Both the position numbers and the translations under genes were made by a program. 64,000 bases of DNA, taken from NCBI GenBank assembly GCA_964655525.1, contig CAZZNE010000018.1:21006-85005 (forward strand). The letters are read 5' to 3'. The notes below the pieces were generated by a model. That model made no database searches. It saw nothing but the letters and a program-made list of their open reading frames with translations, and had not been told where the DNA came from. The DNA comes from DLAJ01 sp964655525 (GTDB lineage Bacteria > Bacillota > Clostridia > Lachnospirales > Lachnospiraceae). Below, piece by piece: positions 7,994 through 16,304 of the stretch. Positions within the stretch are counted from its first letter, which is position 1; each line of letters begins with the position of its first letter.

Positions 7994-8926
7994 TCATTCC
8001 TCCGCGAACATCGGCGTGGAGAGATAGCGGTCGCCCGTATCGGGAAGCAACGCTACGATCACCTTTCCCTTGTTTTCGGGACGTTTTGCAAGCTCGGCAG
8101 CAGCCCACGCGGCAGCTCCCGAAGATATTCCCACAAGCAGTCCTTCTTTTCTTGCAAGCGTTCTGCCCGTCTCAAACGCATCCTCGTTTTCCACTGTAAT
8201 GATCTCGTCATAAACCTCCGTATTGAGCGTGTCGGGTACAAAGCCCGCGCCGATGCCCTGAATCTTATGCGGACCCGCCGTCCCTTTGGAAAGCACTGGA
8301 GACCCTGTAGGTTCCACGGCAACGACCTTCACATTCGGATTCTTGCTCTTTAAGTACTCACCGACTCCCGTAACGGTTCCGCCCGTGCCGACACCCGCCA
8401 CGAAAATATCAACCTTTCCGTCCGTATCCTCCCAGATCTCCGGTCCGGTCGTCGCGCGGTGTACCGCCGGATTGGCAGGATTCACAAACTGCCCCGGGAT
8501 AAAGCTGCCCGGCGTCTCCTTTGCCAGTTCCTCCGCCTTCGCGATCGCGCCTTTCATACCCTTTGCTCCCTCGGTCAGAACAAGCTCCGCGCCATATGCC
8601 TTTAAGAGGTTGCGGCGCTCCACACTCATCGTCTCCGGCATCGTCAGAATGATCCGATACCCTCTTGACGCGGCAACAGCGGCAAGACCGATTCCCGTAT
8701 TACCGCTCGTCGGCTCGATAATGACTGAACCGGGCTTTAACAATCCCTTTGCCTCAGCGTCGTCGATCATTGCGCGGGCAATCCTGTCTTTCACGCTGCC
8801 TGCCGGATTGAGATATTCCAGCTTGACATACAGCTCCGCCTCAAGAGACTTCTCCGCAATGTAATTGTTCAGTTTCAAAAGCGGTGTGCCGCCGATCAAA
8901 TCCGTAATTCTTTCATATACTCTCAT
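7994..8926 (-). CDS. cysK: Cysteine synthase (O-acetylserine sulfhydrylase)
   Basis: A PLP-dependent enzyme making L-cysteine from O-acetylserine and sulfide, 310 residues. It has the PLP lysine in NPAGSVKDRIA, the substrate loop PTSGNTGIGLA, the phosphate-binding loop GVGTGGTVTGVG, and the C-terminal LLPDTGDRYLST typical of CysK. Ribosome binding site AGGAG. A strong promoter with an imperfect palindrome and repeated ATAGGAAT motifs lies upstream, consistent with control by the neighbouring Rrf2 protein. Confidence 0.96.
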   Translation of the reverse strand: MRVYERITDLIGGTPLLKLNNYIAEKSLEAELYVKLEYLNPAGSVKDRIARAMIDDAEAKGLLKPGSVIIEPTSGNTGIGLAAVAASRGYRIILTMPETMSVERRNLLKAYGAELVLTEGAKGMKGAIAKAEELAKETPGSFIPGQFVNPANPAVHRATTGPEIWEDTDGKVDIFVAGVGTGGTVTGVGEYLKSKNPNVKVVAVEPTGSPVLSKGTAGPHKIQGIGAGFVPDTLNTEVYDEIITVENEDAFETGRTLARKEGLLVGISSGAAAWAAAELAKRPENKGKVIVALLPDTGDRYLSTPMFAEE

Positions 8927-8976
8927 GGCTCATGCTCCTTTTTCTTTTATTTAGGTATTTGGCAATTGCCTGTTTG

Positions 8977-9139
8977 ATTCCTATTGTGATCATTTTTCTG
9001 ACAATCCGTTTCCTCTTTTGAAGCATGCGCCGCAACATCGAAATCCCGTTATGTGGTTCATTTTTGCATCTTCCCTTCTATATTTTATAATTCCTATGTA
9101 ATTTATAGGTATTGTAGCGCAGACCGCATGTGATGTCAA
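8977..9139 (-). promoter_or_regulatory. cysK promoter and putative Rrf2/CymR sites
   Basis: TTGACA (9134-9139) and TACAAT (9111-9116) have a 17-bp spacer on the minus strand. Just downstream is the imperfect palindrome CTATAAATTACATAG with an overlapping ATAGGAAT (9090-9097). A second ATAGGAAT lies at 8977-8984. The shared octamer with the Rrf2 gene promoter suggests a common operator. The leader between promoter and cysK is about 175 nt and otherwise shows nothing clear. Confidence 0.65.
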
Positions 9140-9227
9140 GCACTTTTATCACATTTTTTTATTGATTTGTCCATATCGTGCAATTTTATCCGCAAAGCTC
9201 TAAGGCCTTATGACCTCTGCGATTCGA

Positions 9228-9803
9228 TCATCCGGCTTCCGCGTCCGCTTTTGCTTTTTCTTTTGCCCATCTGTCCCAACACTTGTTTACGCAGAACTCC
9301 GCCGCATAGCTCAGCACGATCCCGCTGATCAATCCGACAAGCACATCGCTCGGATAATGCACGCCGACATAAAGCCTTGATACCGCGATCACTGCCGCCA
9401 ATACAATGAGCGGTATCCCGAATTTTTTCGGCAGGTTTCTGACAAACACGCACGCCGCCGAAAAAGCCGCTGCCGTATGTCCCGACGGAAAAGAATAATC
9501 AATCGGTTTTTTGACCAACGGAATCAATTCCGGGATCGCATCATATGGTCTCACCCTTGCGACGAGATTTTTGAGCAGCACATTGTTGACGATAAGCGAA
9601 AAAAACAGCGCAAGCAGCCCCATACAGCCAATCTTTCGTGTTTTTTTGAAAAAAAGGAATCCTATCGAGATCAGAATCCAGATGATCCCCGCGTTTCCGA
9701 GCGATGTGAGAAAAACCAAAACAGGCGTCAGAAAGCGGTTTCTGATAAATTCTTGAAAAAACAATAAAATCTGACCGTCAAATTCCAACAATGTATGTAT
9801 CAT
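9228..9803 (-). CDS. PAP2-family membrane phosphatase
   Basis: A 191-residue integral membrane phosphatase, probably acting on undecaprenyl diphosphate or phosphatidic acid. All three family motifs are present: KNLVARVRP (motif 1), PSGH (motif 2) and SRLYVGVHYPSD (motif 3). About five transmembrane helices are visible. Size and motif order resemble BcrC-type undecaprenyl-diphosphatases, which recycle the cell-wall lipid carrier. It follows the D-Ala-D-Ala carboxypeptidase cluster, in keeping with an envelope role. Substrate is inferred. Confidence 0.88.
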   Translation of the reverse strand: MIHTLLEFDGQILLFFQEFIRNRFLTPVLVFLTSLGNAGIIWILISIGFLFFKKTRKIGCMGLLALFFSLIVNNVLLKNLVARVRPYDAIPELIPLVKKPIDYSFPSGHTAAAFSAACVFVRNLPKKFGIPLIVLAAVIAVSRLYVGVHYPSDVLVGLISGIVLSYAAEFCVNKCWDRWAKEKAKADAEAG

Positions 9804-9858
9804 TCCTATTTCCCCCTTATCCTACGATCATTTCGATCATTGTAAACAACATCCGGTC

Positions 9859-10032
9859 TTACATCTGATGCCGTACGACCCGATATTCATCATCCAGCGA
9901 AAAATACGGGCACGCATCATTCGTTCCGCGCAAAAAACGCTGCATGTCATCCTCGTCCAGATTCACGTCACAGACGTAATACTCCTCGTCCTCATCATAT
10001 GCATAATGACTGCAATTATCACAATTTGTCAT
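9859..10032 (-). CDS. Small conserved Cys4 protein (DUF6472-like)
   Basis: A 57-residue acidic protein with four cysteines in NCDNCSHYAYDEDEEYYVC and DACPYF, probably a small metal-binding or structural fold. The frame extends upstream, but the ATG at 10032 is preferred because GGAGG precedes it by 8 nt and because the upstream part lacks conserved character and would run into dacF. It resembles a short Lachnospiraceae-specific family. Function unknown. Confidence 0.7.
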   Translation of the reverse strand: MTNCDNCSHYAYDEDEEYYVCDVNLDEDDMQRFLRGTNDACPYFSLDDEYRVVRHQM

Positions 10033-10070
10033 ATGGATACCTCCGATAAAAATGTGTAAAGCATCAAGCG

Positions 10071-11543
10071 TTACTCTATTGGGATCGCCTGTTCTTGCTT
10101 TTTTGCAGTCCGAAGGATCCAATCCACTGCCGCTTCAGCATGGATGGGCAGGTTATCGGTTGTCTGGGCTGCTCCTCCGTTCTCCGGTTCTTCTATGCCT
10201 GAATAAAAGGTATACAGCGCATATCTGGCCAGCAATCCGGAAACACGCCCCCTCTCTATTGAATCCTCGGTGCCCAGTACGATCACGACCAGATCATGCT
10301 CCATGTTCCCGTCGTCCACAGTCAGAGATGTTACCAGACAGGCTCCTGCCTTATTGGTCGTTCCGGTCTTCAAGCCGGTCACTTCCGGCAGATTGTGCAA
10401 AAGCGGGTTGGTATTGCGCACTTCAAGCTCGAGGGTTCTCAAGGTGGCATATTCCAAAGAAGTGATGTCCGTGATCTGGGGATACACCTTCAAAAGATAA
10501 GATACCAGCCGGAACATATCCTCTGCGCTCATGCGGTTCTGACGTTTTGAGGGAATGGGATCTTCCGTGTACGAGGGCAGACCATGACTGTTAAAAAAGA
10601 CCGCCTGCGTAAGCCCCAGCTCCATCGCTTTCTCATTCATCATCTGAACGAACGCCTCCTCCGAGCCGGCGATTGATTCGGCCAGACACAACGCACATTC
10701 GTTACTGGAAGGCAGAAGCGCTCCTAAAAGAAGCTCCTGCACCGTGATCTGTTGTCCGGCTTCTAACGGAATCACCCCGTCGGCTGAATCGGATAATAGC
10801 TGAACCGCATCAGAGATCGTGACAGACTGCTCACGGGTGATCCGCCCTGCTGCGAGGGCATCCATCGTCAGGAGACAGGTCATGAGCTTGGAGGTACTGG
10901 CGATCGGATAGGGCGTATCAGACTGGTATCGATAGTAGATTTCCCCGGTCGTGGCATCGCCCACCAGCACGCTGTTGACCCCGTAAAAATAGCCCGCCTG
11001 CTCCAATGCGGAAGGTGAAATGCGAAAAGGTTCCTCCGTGTTAATCAGCAGAGAACCCGCGGTCGGTACGGTGATGTCCACATTCAGGATCATGGCAAGA
11101 TCGGCAGCCATCATGAAACAATCATAATACCCGGAAGGCAGCTTTGTGATCAGGGTGTAGTAATAGACACTTTTCCCGTTTACTTGGAATTTGTTGCGCC
11201 GCAGCGCAATGTCCGGATTTTCGCTGTCCTCCCAAAAAACATTTTCCACGCCCACGGGTGTATAAGTATTTCCCGGCACCATTGAAACCGCATCCTTCGT
11301 GATCTCCAGCGAGAACGCTTTGTCCGTATCCTTCAGCGCCATGGCGATGTCCCGCAGCGAATAATATGTGTTGTGATCGTAGCCGTAATCCAGCGTTTTT
11401 ACGCTGCATGCGGCGCCGGTATCCGTCTGTACCCGACAGCTCCCCGGAATTTCGAAGCTCGCGTCTGCCTTGGCAGGCAGAAGGGAAGCGATCAGGACTG
11501 CCGTTAATATAAGGGAACTTATTTTATGTAAGATTTTTTTCAT
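10071..11543 (-). CDS. Serine D-Ala-D-Ala carboxypeptidase (PBP5/DacF family)
   Basis: A secreted 490-residue penicillin-binding protein that trims terminal D-Ala from peptidoglycan stems. Signal peptide 1-28. Residues about 35-165 resemble a copper-amine-oxidase-N/stalk-type domain (SLRDIAMAL). The peptidase S11 domain follows, with STSK (catalytic Ser216), SSN (279-281) and KTG (392-394). Unlike many DacF proteins there is no clear C-terminal amphipathic anchor of usual form. It follows a membrane-anchored unknown by 23 bp, likely in one operon. Ribosome binding site GGGAG. Confidence 0.9.
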   Translation of the reverse strand: MKKILHKISSLILTAVLIASLLPAKADASFEIPGSCRVQTDTGAACSVKTLDYGYDHNTYYSLRDIAMALKDTDKAFSLEITKDAVSMVPGNTYTPVGVENVFWEDSENPDIALRRNKFQVNGKSVYYYTLITKLPSGYYDCFMMAADLAMILNVDITVPTAGSLLINTEEPFRISPSALEQAGYFYGVNSVLVGDATTGEIYYRYQSDTPYPIASTSKLMTCLLTMDALAAGRITREQSVTISDAVQLLSDSADGVIPLEAGQQITVQELLLGALLPSSNECALCLAESIAGSEEAFVQMMNEKAMELGLTQAVFFNSHGLPSYTEDPIPSKRQNRMSAEDMFRLVSYLLKVYPQITDITSLEYATLRTLELEVRNTNPLLHNLPEVTGLKTGTTNKAGACLVTSLTVDDGNMEHDLVVIVLGTEDSIERGRVSGLLARYALYTFYSGIEEPENGGAAQTTDNLPIHAEAAVDWILRTAKKQEQAIPIE

Positions 11544-11566
11544 TGAATCTCCCTTTTGAAAAAAGC

Positions 11567-12301
11567 TTATTGATCTTGTGGCTGCCTAAGCGTGTATACC
11601 ATGGGGGAACGATCCGTAAAGAAACCGCCTGAAACAGAACCGTTCTCTTCAGACAGGATCAGGTTTAAATCATTCCGCAGATAGTATTCCACCTTTGTGG
11701 TGACAGCTCCGCCGACATCAAACTGTCTGGTCAGAACGCCTTCTGCAAATTCATAGATGCCGCTGCCGTCATATTGAGCCTGTAACTCTTCCAGCGAAGG
11801 CAGCAGAGCCGGTCCGCAGGACATCAAATAGGAGACTGTGGACATTCCAAAAGTCTCGGTTATAAGCGCTTCAAGAGCCTCGTGATCCGTGGGTCCCGTA
11901 TAGCCTGCCATGAGAAGTCTCTCGGTCAAAAGCGCTTGAAAAGCCTCGGCAAACGCTTCATAGGCAGCCTGATTGCAGGCATCATAGCTCTCCGGCAGAA
12001 CATAGCAGCGGAACGTACCCTCAGAGCGGCCGGTCTGTTCCAAAGTCAGATTGATCCGGATGGTCAAATCCTGCATATAAGATTCCATGTCCTCCAGTGA
12101 AATGGAAACAGCCTCTATATCCTGCAGCCAGCTAAGCGCCGTGACGGCGGCCTGTTCTGTCATGTCCAGCTCTGCGACCCATTCCCCGGAGAGCTCCTCG
12201 TCCTCCGATACAAAAAAGTGCAAATAGACCAAAAAAGCAGTAGAAGCGCTTAAGGTCAGGATTAATAGGACAACTACGGCATTTTTTATGATTTTTTTCA
12301 T
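11567..12301 (-). CDS. Membrane-anchored extracellular protein of unknown function
   Basis: A 244-residue protein with one N-terminal transmembrane segment (about 7-30) and an acidic exterior domain rich in Glu, Thr and Ala. No catalytic motif or known family was recognised. It ends 23 bp before the D-Ala-D-Ala carboxypeptidase and probably shares its transcript, so a role in cell-wall maturation or regulation of that enzyme is possible but unsupported. The start follows GGGGGAGC. Confidence 0.65.
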   Translation of the reverse strand: MKKIIKNAVVVLLILTLSASTAFLVYLHFFVSEDEELSGEWVAELDMTEQAAVTALSWLQDIEAVSISLEDMESYMQDLTIRINLTLEQTGRSEGTFRCYVLPESYDACNQAAYEAFAEAFQALLTERLLMAGYTGPTDHEALEALITETFGMSTVSYLMSCGPALLPSLEELQAQYDGSGIYEFAEGVLTRQFDVGGAVTTKVEYYLRNDLNLILSEENGSVSGGFFTDRSPMVYTLRQPQDQ

Positions 12302-12362
12302 AGAGCTCCCCCGTCTGCGATAGCGGGCGTCCCTTTCCGGGAAGACCGTTCTCAGTCCTTTT

Positions 12363-13301
12363 TTATCCTATCAGCAGATGCACGAAATATCCCGCGTAAG
12401 CAAGAAGCATGACCACGCCCGCCCATCTGCGAAGCTCTTTTTTTCTCGCCGTTGTCACCATCAGGAATACCGCTGCGGCAATACCGATAATACCGTCTAA
12501 CAGGAATGCCCGCTGATACGGAACGACTGTGATGAGCGATGTCGTGCCGAGTACAAAGAGAATATTAAAAATATTGCTTCCGATAATATTGCCGATCGCG
12601 ATATCCGCATTGCCTTTGCGCGCTGCTGTCACGGAGGTGATCAGCTCGGGAAGCGATGTGCCGAACGCGACGATCGTCAAACCGATCAGGCGTTCCGTCA
12701 TTCCCATTGCCGCTGCGATCGCCGAAGCGTTGTCAACCGTCAGCTGGCTTCCGATCACGATCGCCGCAAGACCGCCCACCGTCATGAGAAGAATGAGCCA
12801 GACACTCTTTTTCCCGCCGCTCTCTTCTTCTTCCTCACCGTTTCCTTTTTTTGCCTGCGCGATCAGATAGACAAAGAAGCACAGGAACACGCCCCAGAGA
12901 ATCAGACCAGAGCTTAAGGTCAGCTGCTGCTCCAAATATCCCATTGCAGCAAGCAAAACGGAAATGCCGATCAGGAACGGCATCTCATAGCGGACGGTAT
13001 TTTTCTGAACCTTCAGCGGACGAATACATGACGTAAGTCCGAGGATCAGCAGAATATTCATGATATTGCTGCCAAGAACATTACCGACCGACAGATCCGC
13101 GCTGCCCTTAATCCCTGCCACAATACTGATCGCCGCCTCCGGCGCGCTTGTTCCGAACGCCACGATCGTTAGGCCGATGACGATCTGCGGAATATGAAAG
13201 CGCTCTGCAATCCCGACCGCGCCGTCCACGAAATAATCCGCGCCCTTGATCAAAAGAACAAATCCAACAAGCAGCAATACAACATTCCAAACCAATTCCA
13301 T
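12363..13301 (-). CDS. CaCA-family cation exchanger, probable Mn2+/Ca2+ exporter
   Basis: A 312-residue membrane antiporter of the YrbG-like sodium/calcium exchanger family. The two inverted halves each carry an alpha-repeat: GLTIVAFGTSAPE followed by GNVLGSNIMNIL, and GLTIVAFGTSLPE followed by GNIIGSNIFNIL. An acidic loop near residue 150 (GNGEEEEESGG) separates the halves. Its leader looks like a yybP-ykoY manganese riboswitch ending in a terminator, so its physiological substrate is inferred to be Mn2+. It is probably transcribed alone or with the downstream unknown and carboxypeptidase genes. Confidence 0.9.
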   Translation of the reverse strand: MELVWNVVLLLVGFVLLIKGADYFVDGAVGIAERFHIPQIVIGLTIVAFGTSAPEAAISIVAGIKGSADLSVGNVLGSNIMNILLILGLTSCIRPLKVQKNTVRYEMPFLIGISVLLAAMGYLEQQLTLSSGLILWGVFLCFFVYLIAQAKKGNGEEEEESGGKKSVWLILLMTVGGLAAIVIGSQLTVDNASAIAAAMGMTERLIGLTIVAFGTSLPELITSVTAARKGNADIAIGNIIGSNIFNILFVLGTTSLITVVPYQRAFLLDGIIGIAAAVFLMVTTARKKELRRWAGVVMLLAYAGYFVHLLIG

Positions 13302-13340
13302 TTGAACACCTCTTCCTCACCATCTTTTCATGCCGACTCA

Positions 13341-13386
13341 AAAAAAGACTTTTGCACACACTTATCAAGTCTGTGCAAAAGTCTTG
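13341..13386 (-). terminator. Expression-platform terminator of the Mn2+ riboswitch
   Basis: On the minus strand AGACTTTTGCACAGACTT and its partner TGTGCAAAAGTCT form a strong hairpin followed by a T-run, ahead of the exchanger gene. The 5' arm contains the CTTTTGC that would close the aptamer's basal stem, so aptamer and terminator are mutually exclusive. Confidence 0.85.
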
Positions 13387-13470
13387 TTCCTAATCAGCTT
13401 AGGGGTATAGCCACGGGCTTTGCACCCGGGGTATGTTGACTATACGCTTGCAACTACTCCCTTTTGTCAA
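13373..13470 (-). ncRNA. yybP-ykoY-like manganese riboswitch aptamer
   Basis: The minus strand begins GACAAAAGGGAGTAGTTGC and contains CCCGGGTGCAAAGCCCG and a 3' GACTTTTGC. These match the family landmarks: the AGGGGAGUAG loop, a GC-rich P2-like hairpin with AAAGCCCG, and a basal stem closed by an ACCUUUGC-like strand. Stems visible here are CAAAAG/CTTTTG, GTATAG/CTATAC and CCTAA/TTAGG. The family is known to bind Mn2+ and induce exporters, which fits the downstream CaCA protein. Identified by eye, not by covariance model. Confidence 0.8.
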
Positions 13471-13474
13471 AAAT

Positions 13475-13503
13475 AATGTACCATACCAGGGCGAATCCGT
13501 CAA
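13475..13503 (-). promoter_or_regulatory. Promoter of the riboswitch-controlled exchanger
   Basis: TTGACG (13498-13503) and TACATT (13475-13480) with a 17-bp spacer place the transcription start a few bases before the aptamer's first stem, as expected. Confidence 0.65.
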
Positions 13504-13542
13504 TCGTTTTTTATATGACAGATACAAAAAGCCCGCCCCATG

Positions 13543-14598
13543 TCAGTATGCCGTCACTTTCGTCCAAAGATCCGCCAGATATTTTTTTAATTCCGTTTCC
13601 TGATACCCGAACACCTCGTCAGACGGATGCCCGAAACGCGGTTCATACGCGCTGATCCCTTCGTACACCGTCGCCCGCATCTCCTCAAACGCGCTCTCCA
13701 CCGGTGAGGAATAGCCGACCGCCTCCGAATTCCTAAGCGCGTTCTCATCCTCCAGCATAAAGTTGATGAACTGGTGGGCGAGCTCCGTATCCGTGCAGTT
13801 TTTCGTGATCACCATGCAATCATACCAGATATTCGTTCCCTCCTCGGGCGTAAAATAATTCAGGTTTCTGTTTTCCGTGATCATGTATGCCGCGTCGCCG
13901 GAATAGACGACCGCCATCGCCTTATTGCCGGAGATCATATTGTCGATCACATCGTCGCCAACATAGACGGGCTCCATCGCATCACGCTGCGCCACAAGCC
14001 AGTCATACGCCTCCTCAAGCTGCGCCGTATCCGTTGTATTCATGGAGTAACCGAGCGCTTTCAACGCAACCATAAAAGAATCACGCTCGGAATCATACAT
14101 ATAAATCTCTCCCGCATAATCCGTGTTTCTTAACAAATTCCACCCCTGCGCCAAATCCGCCTCATCCACGATCGTCGTATCGTAAATAATGCCGACCGTT
14201 CCCCAAAAATAGGGAACCGTATAGGTATGCTCCTCATCGTATGCCGCATTTTCCATGACCGAAGCCATTAGATTTCCGGCGTTTGAGAGCAGATCCCAAT
14301 TGACCGGCTGCAGATAGTCCTCCCTGATCAACCGCTCGATCATATAGTCGGACGGAATGAGAATGTCGTATTCCTCTCCGCTCATCAGCTTTGTATACAT
14401 ACTCTCATTGGAATCAAAAGTCTCATAAATGACTGTGCAATCATATTTTCTCTCAAATTCATTGATCAGACTTTTATCTATATATTCTCCGGCGTTATAT
14501 ACTTTCAGCACCCTTCCGCTGCTTCCGCAGCCGGATAATGCCGCTGCCAAAAGAACCGATACCAGCAGACACGCCGCCGCGCTTCTTATTTTTTTCAT
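13543..14598 (-). CDS. potD: Spermidine/putrescine-binding lipoprotein
   Basis: The substrate-binding subunit of the polyamine importer, 351 residues. The signal peptide ends in lipobox ALSGCG. The mature start LKVYNAGEYIDKSLINEFE and later segments such as VPYFWGTVGIIYD are typical of PotD/PotF. It is the last gene of potA-potB-potC-potD, and its ATG overlaps the potC stop by 4 nt (ATGA), so translation is coupled. Polyamine preference cannot be read reliably. Confidence 0.93.
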   Translation of the reverse strand: MKKIRSAAACLLVSVLLAAALSGCGSSGRVLKVYNAGEYIDKSLINEFERKYDCTVIYETFDSNESMYTKLMSGEEYDILIPSDYMIERLIREDYLQPVNWDLLSNAGNLMASVMENAAYDEEHTYTVPYFWGTVGIIYDTTIVDEADLAQGWNLLRNTDYAGEIYMYDSERDSFMVALKALGYSMNTTDTAQLEEAYDWLVAQRDAMEPVYVGDDVIDNMISGNKAMAVVYSGDAAYMITENRNLNYFTPEEGTNIWYDCMVITKNCTDTELAHQFINFMLEDENALRNSEAVGYSSPVESAFEEMRATVYEGISAYEPRFGHPSDEVFGYQETELKKYLADLWTKVTAY

Positions 14599-15404
14599 CG
14601 TTCTTCCTCCTTTAATCTTCCGTTTTTCTTTTTATTCGCGAGCATCGGCACCACATTTCCGATCAGCAGCGCCACTAAGATCACAACGATCACAATGGTC
14701 GAAAGCGCATTGATCGTCGGATTCGTTCGCTTCGTCATGTTATAAACAATGATCGAAATATTCTGCACGCCGTTTCCTGTTACAAAATAAGAAATCACAA
14801 AGTCGTCAAACGACATCGTAAACGCAAGCAGCATACCCGCAAAAATGCCCGGCTTGATGCACGGCACAATGACCTTTGTGAGCGTCTGGAACGGACTCGC
14901 CCCCAAATCCATCGCCGCATTGGCAAGGCTGTCGTCAAACTGGCGCACCTTCGGGTATACACTCGTGATCACATAGGGGGTGCAGAACAGCACATGGGAC
15001 ACCAGCATTGTCATATAGCCCTTGTCAAACTTCATGGATGAAAAAAGAATCATCAGTCCGATCGCCGTGACAATATCGGGGTTCATGATCGGCAGGTTGT
15101 TGACATTAAGCAGCCACTCCTTTAATACCCTGCGCGTCTTCGACAAGCCGATCGCCGTCAGCGTGCCGAGTACTGTCGAAATAATGGTTGCCAGCGCCGC
15201 AATGCTGACTGAGACCGACACCGCGCCCATGATCTCGCTGTCTGCCAAAAGCTGCTCATACCAATGCAGGGAGAAGCCCTCAAATCTTGTCAATGACCGC
15301 GATGAATTAAACGAAAACACCATCATGACAAGGATCGGTACATAAAAAAACAAAAAACAAAGCACAATGTATAGAATGGGAAAGCCCTTTTTTCTTTTTT
15401 TCAT
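14595..15404 (-). CDS. potC: Spermidine/putrescine ABC transporter permease PotC
   Basis: One of the two membrane subunits of the polyamine importer, 269 residues, with six hydrophobic helices and the coupling loop AAMDLGASPFQTLTKVIVP (EAA motif). It overlaps potB by 4 nt and potD by 4 nt, so the permease and binding-protein genes are translationally coupled. Ribosome binding site GGGAG. Confidence 0.93.
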   Translation of the reverse strand: MKKRKKGFPILYIVLCFLFFYVPILVMMVFSFNSSRSLTRFEGFSLHWYEQLLADSEIMGAVSVSVSIAALATIISTVLGTLTAIGLSKTRRVLKEWLLNVNNLPIMNPDIVTAIGLMILFSSMKFDKGYMTMLVSHVLFCTPYVITSVYPKVRQFDDSLANAAMDLGASPFQTLTKVIVPCIKPGIFAGMLLAFTMSFDDFVISYFVTGNGVQNISIIVYNMTKRTNPTINALSTIVIVVILVALLIGNVVPMLANKKKNGRLKEEER

Positions 15405-16228
15405 CGCTCTCCCCCTTCCGACGTATCAATCTTCTTTGTCGCCCATATCATGATCAAAATGGCGACTGCCAAAATCAACGAGATCGCGCTTCCGAAATTC
15501 CAGTCTCCCACTGAAATAAACTGTTTCTCGATCAGATTTCCGATCAGCACATACTGTCCTCCGCCAAGCAGCTTCGGAATGACAAAGGTGGAGATAGACA
15601 GCAGGAACACCATCGTCAACCCGTTGATGACTCCCGGAATGGACAGCTTAAAGGTCACTTTCCAAAACGTCTGCCTTCTGTTTGCGCCAAGATCATAGGA
15701 GGCCTCGATCAGCGATTTGTCCATTTTTGCCAGCGCTGTATGGATCGGGATCACCATAAACGGTAACATATCGCACACCATACCGAGGATGACCGCAAAA
15801 TCCGTATACATGATCGACATCCGCCCGATACCGAGCCTGTTCAAAAAAGAATTGATCACTCCATTATCCGACAACAGGCTGATCCACGCATACGTGCGCA
15901 ACAGCGTATTGATCCACATCGGGATTGTCACAAATAAAATGAGCGTCGTCTGCGTTCTCTCCCGAAAACCGGAAATGACGTAGGCAAGCGTATAGCCGAG
16001 CAATAGGCAGATCAACGTCGTGATAAGACCTATTTTTAAGGACCGCAGGAATACCTGACGGTAAATCGGGTCTGCGATCTTCTTAAAATTGTCCAGCGTA
16101 AACTGAATATTCAAAAGAGAATTACCGCCCGTCGTGACGGAATATAATACGATCAGCAAAAGCGGTATGATTATGAGCAAAAACGACCAAACCAGATACG
16201 GTCTTACCAGACTCTTAAAATGTCTCAT
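15401..16228 (-). CDS. potB: Spermidine/putrescine ABC transporter permease PotB
   Basis: The second membrane subunit of the polyamine importer, 275 residues from the chosen start. The open frame reaches 16378, but the upstream part is Cys/Lys-rich and reads through a hairpin repeat, while the ATG at 16228 has GGAGG 6 nt before it and starts MRHFKSLVRPYLVW as PotB homologues do. The EAA loop EASYDLGANRRQTFWKVTF is visible. It is separated from potA by a short hairpin repeat. Confidence 0.92.
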   Translation of the reverse strand: MRHFKSLVRPYLVWSFLLIIIPLLLIVLYSVTTGGNSLLNIQFTLDNFKKIADPIYRQVFLRSLKIGLITTLICLLLGYTLAYVISGFRERTQTTLILFVTIPMWINTLLRTYAWISLLSDNGVINSFLNRLGIGRMSIMYTDFAVILGMVCDMLPFMVIPIHTALAKMDKSLIEASYDLGANRRQTFWKVTFKLSIPGVINGLTMVFLLSISTFVIPKLLGGGQYVLIGNLIEKQFISVGDWNFGSAISLILAVAILIMIWATKKIDTSEGGER

Positions 16229-16246
16229 ACGAATCCTCCAAATTAT

Positions 16247-16303
16247 CAACAGCCCGCAAGTTTGTGCGCAAGCACAAATCTTGCAAAGCGAACTTGTTCG
16301 CTT
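16247..16303. repeat. Two-module hairpin repeat directly after the potA stop
   Basis: The first hairpin pairs GCAAGTTTGTGC with GCACAAATCTTGC (one bulge); the second is AAGCGAACTTGTTCGCTT. The second hairpin begins right after the TAA of potA. Related copies lie at about 4302, 40582-40641 and 62390-62421. No T-run of terminator strength is present, and potB must be read through it. Confidence 0.65.
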
Positions 16304-16304
16304 T

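Noticed and set aside
8286..8864. 192-codon plus-strand frame over cysK
   Set aside because: Antisense to a certain gene; low-complexity Pro/Ser/Ala composition.
12302..12362. Intrinsic terminator after the CaCA exchanger
   Set aside because: Only short, weak pairing without a clear stem and T-run; read-through into the next gene remains possible.
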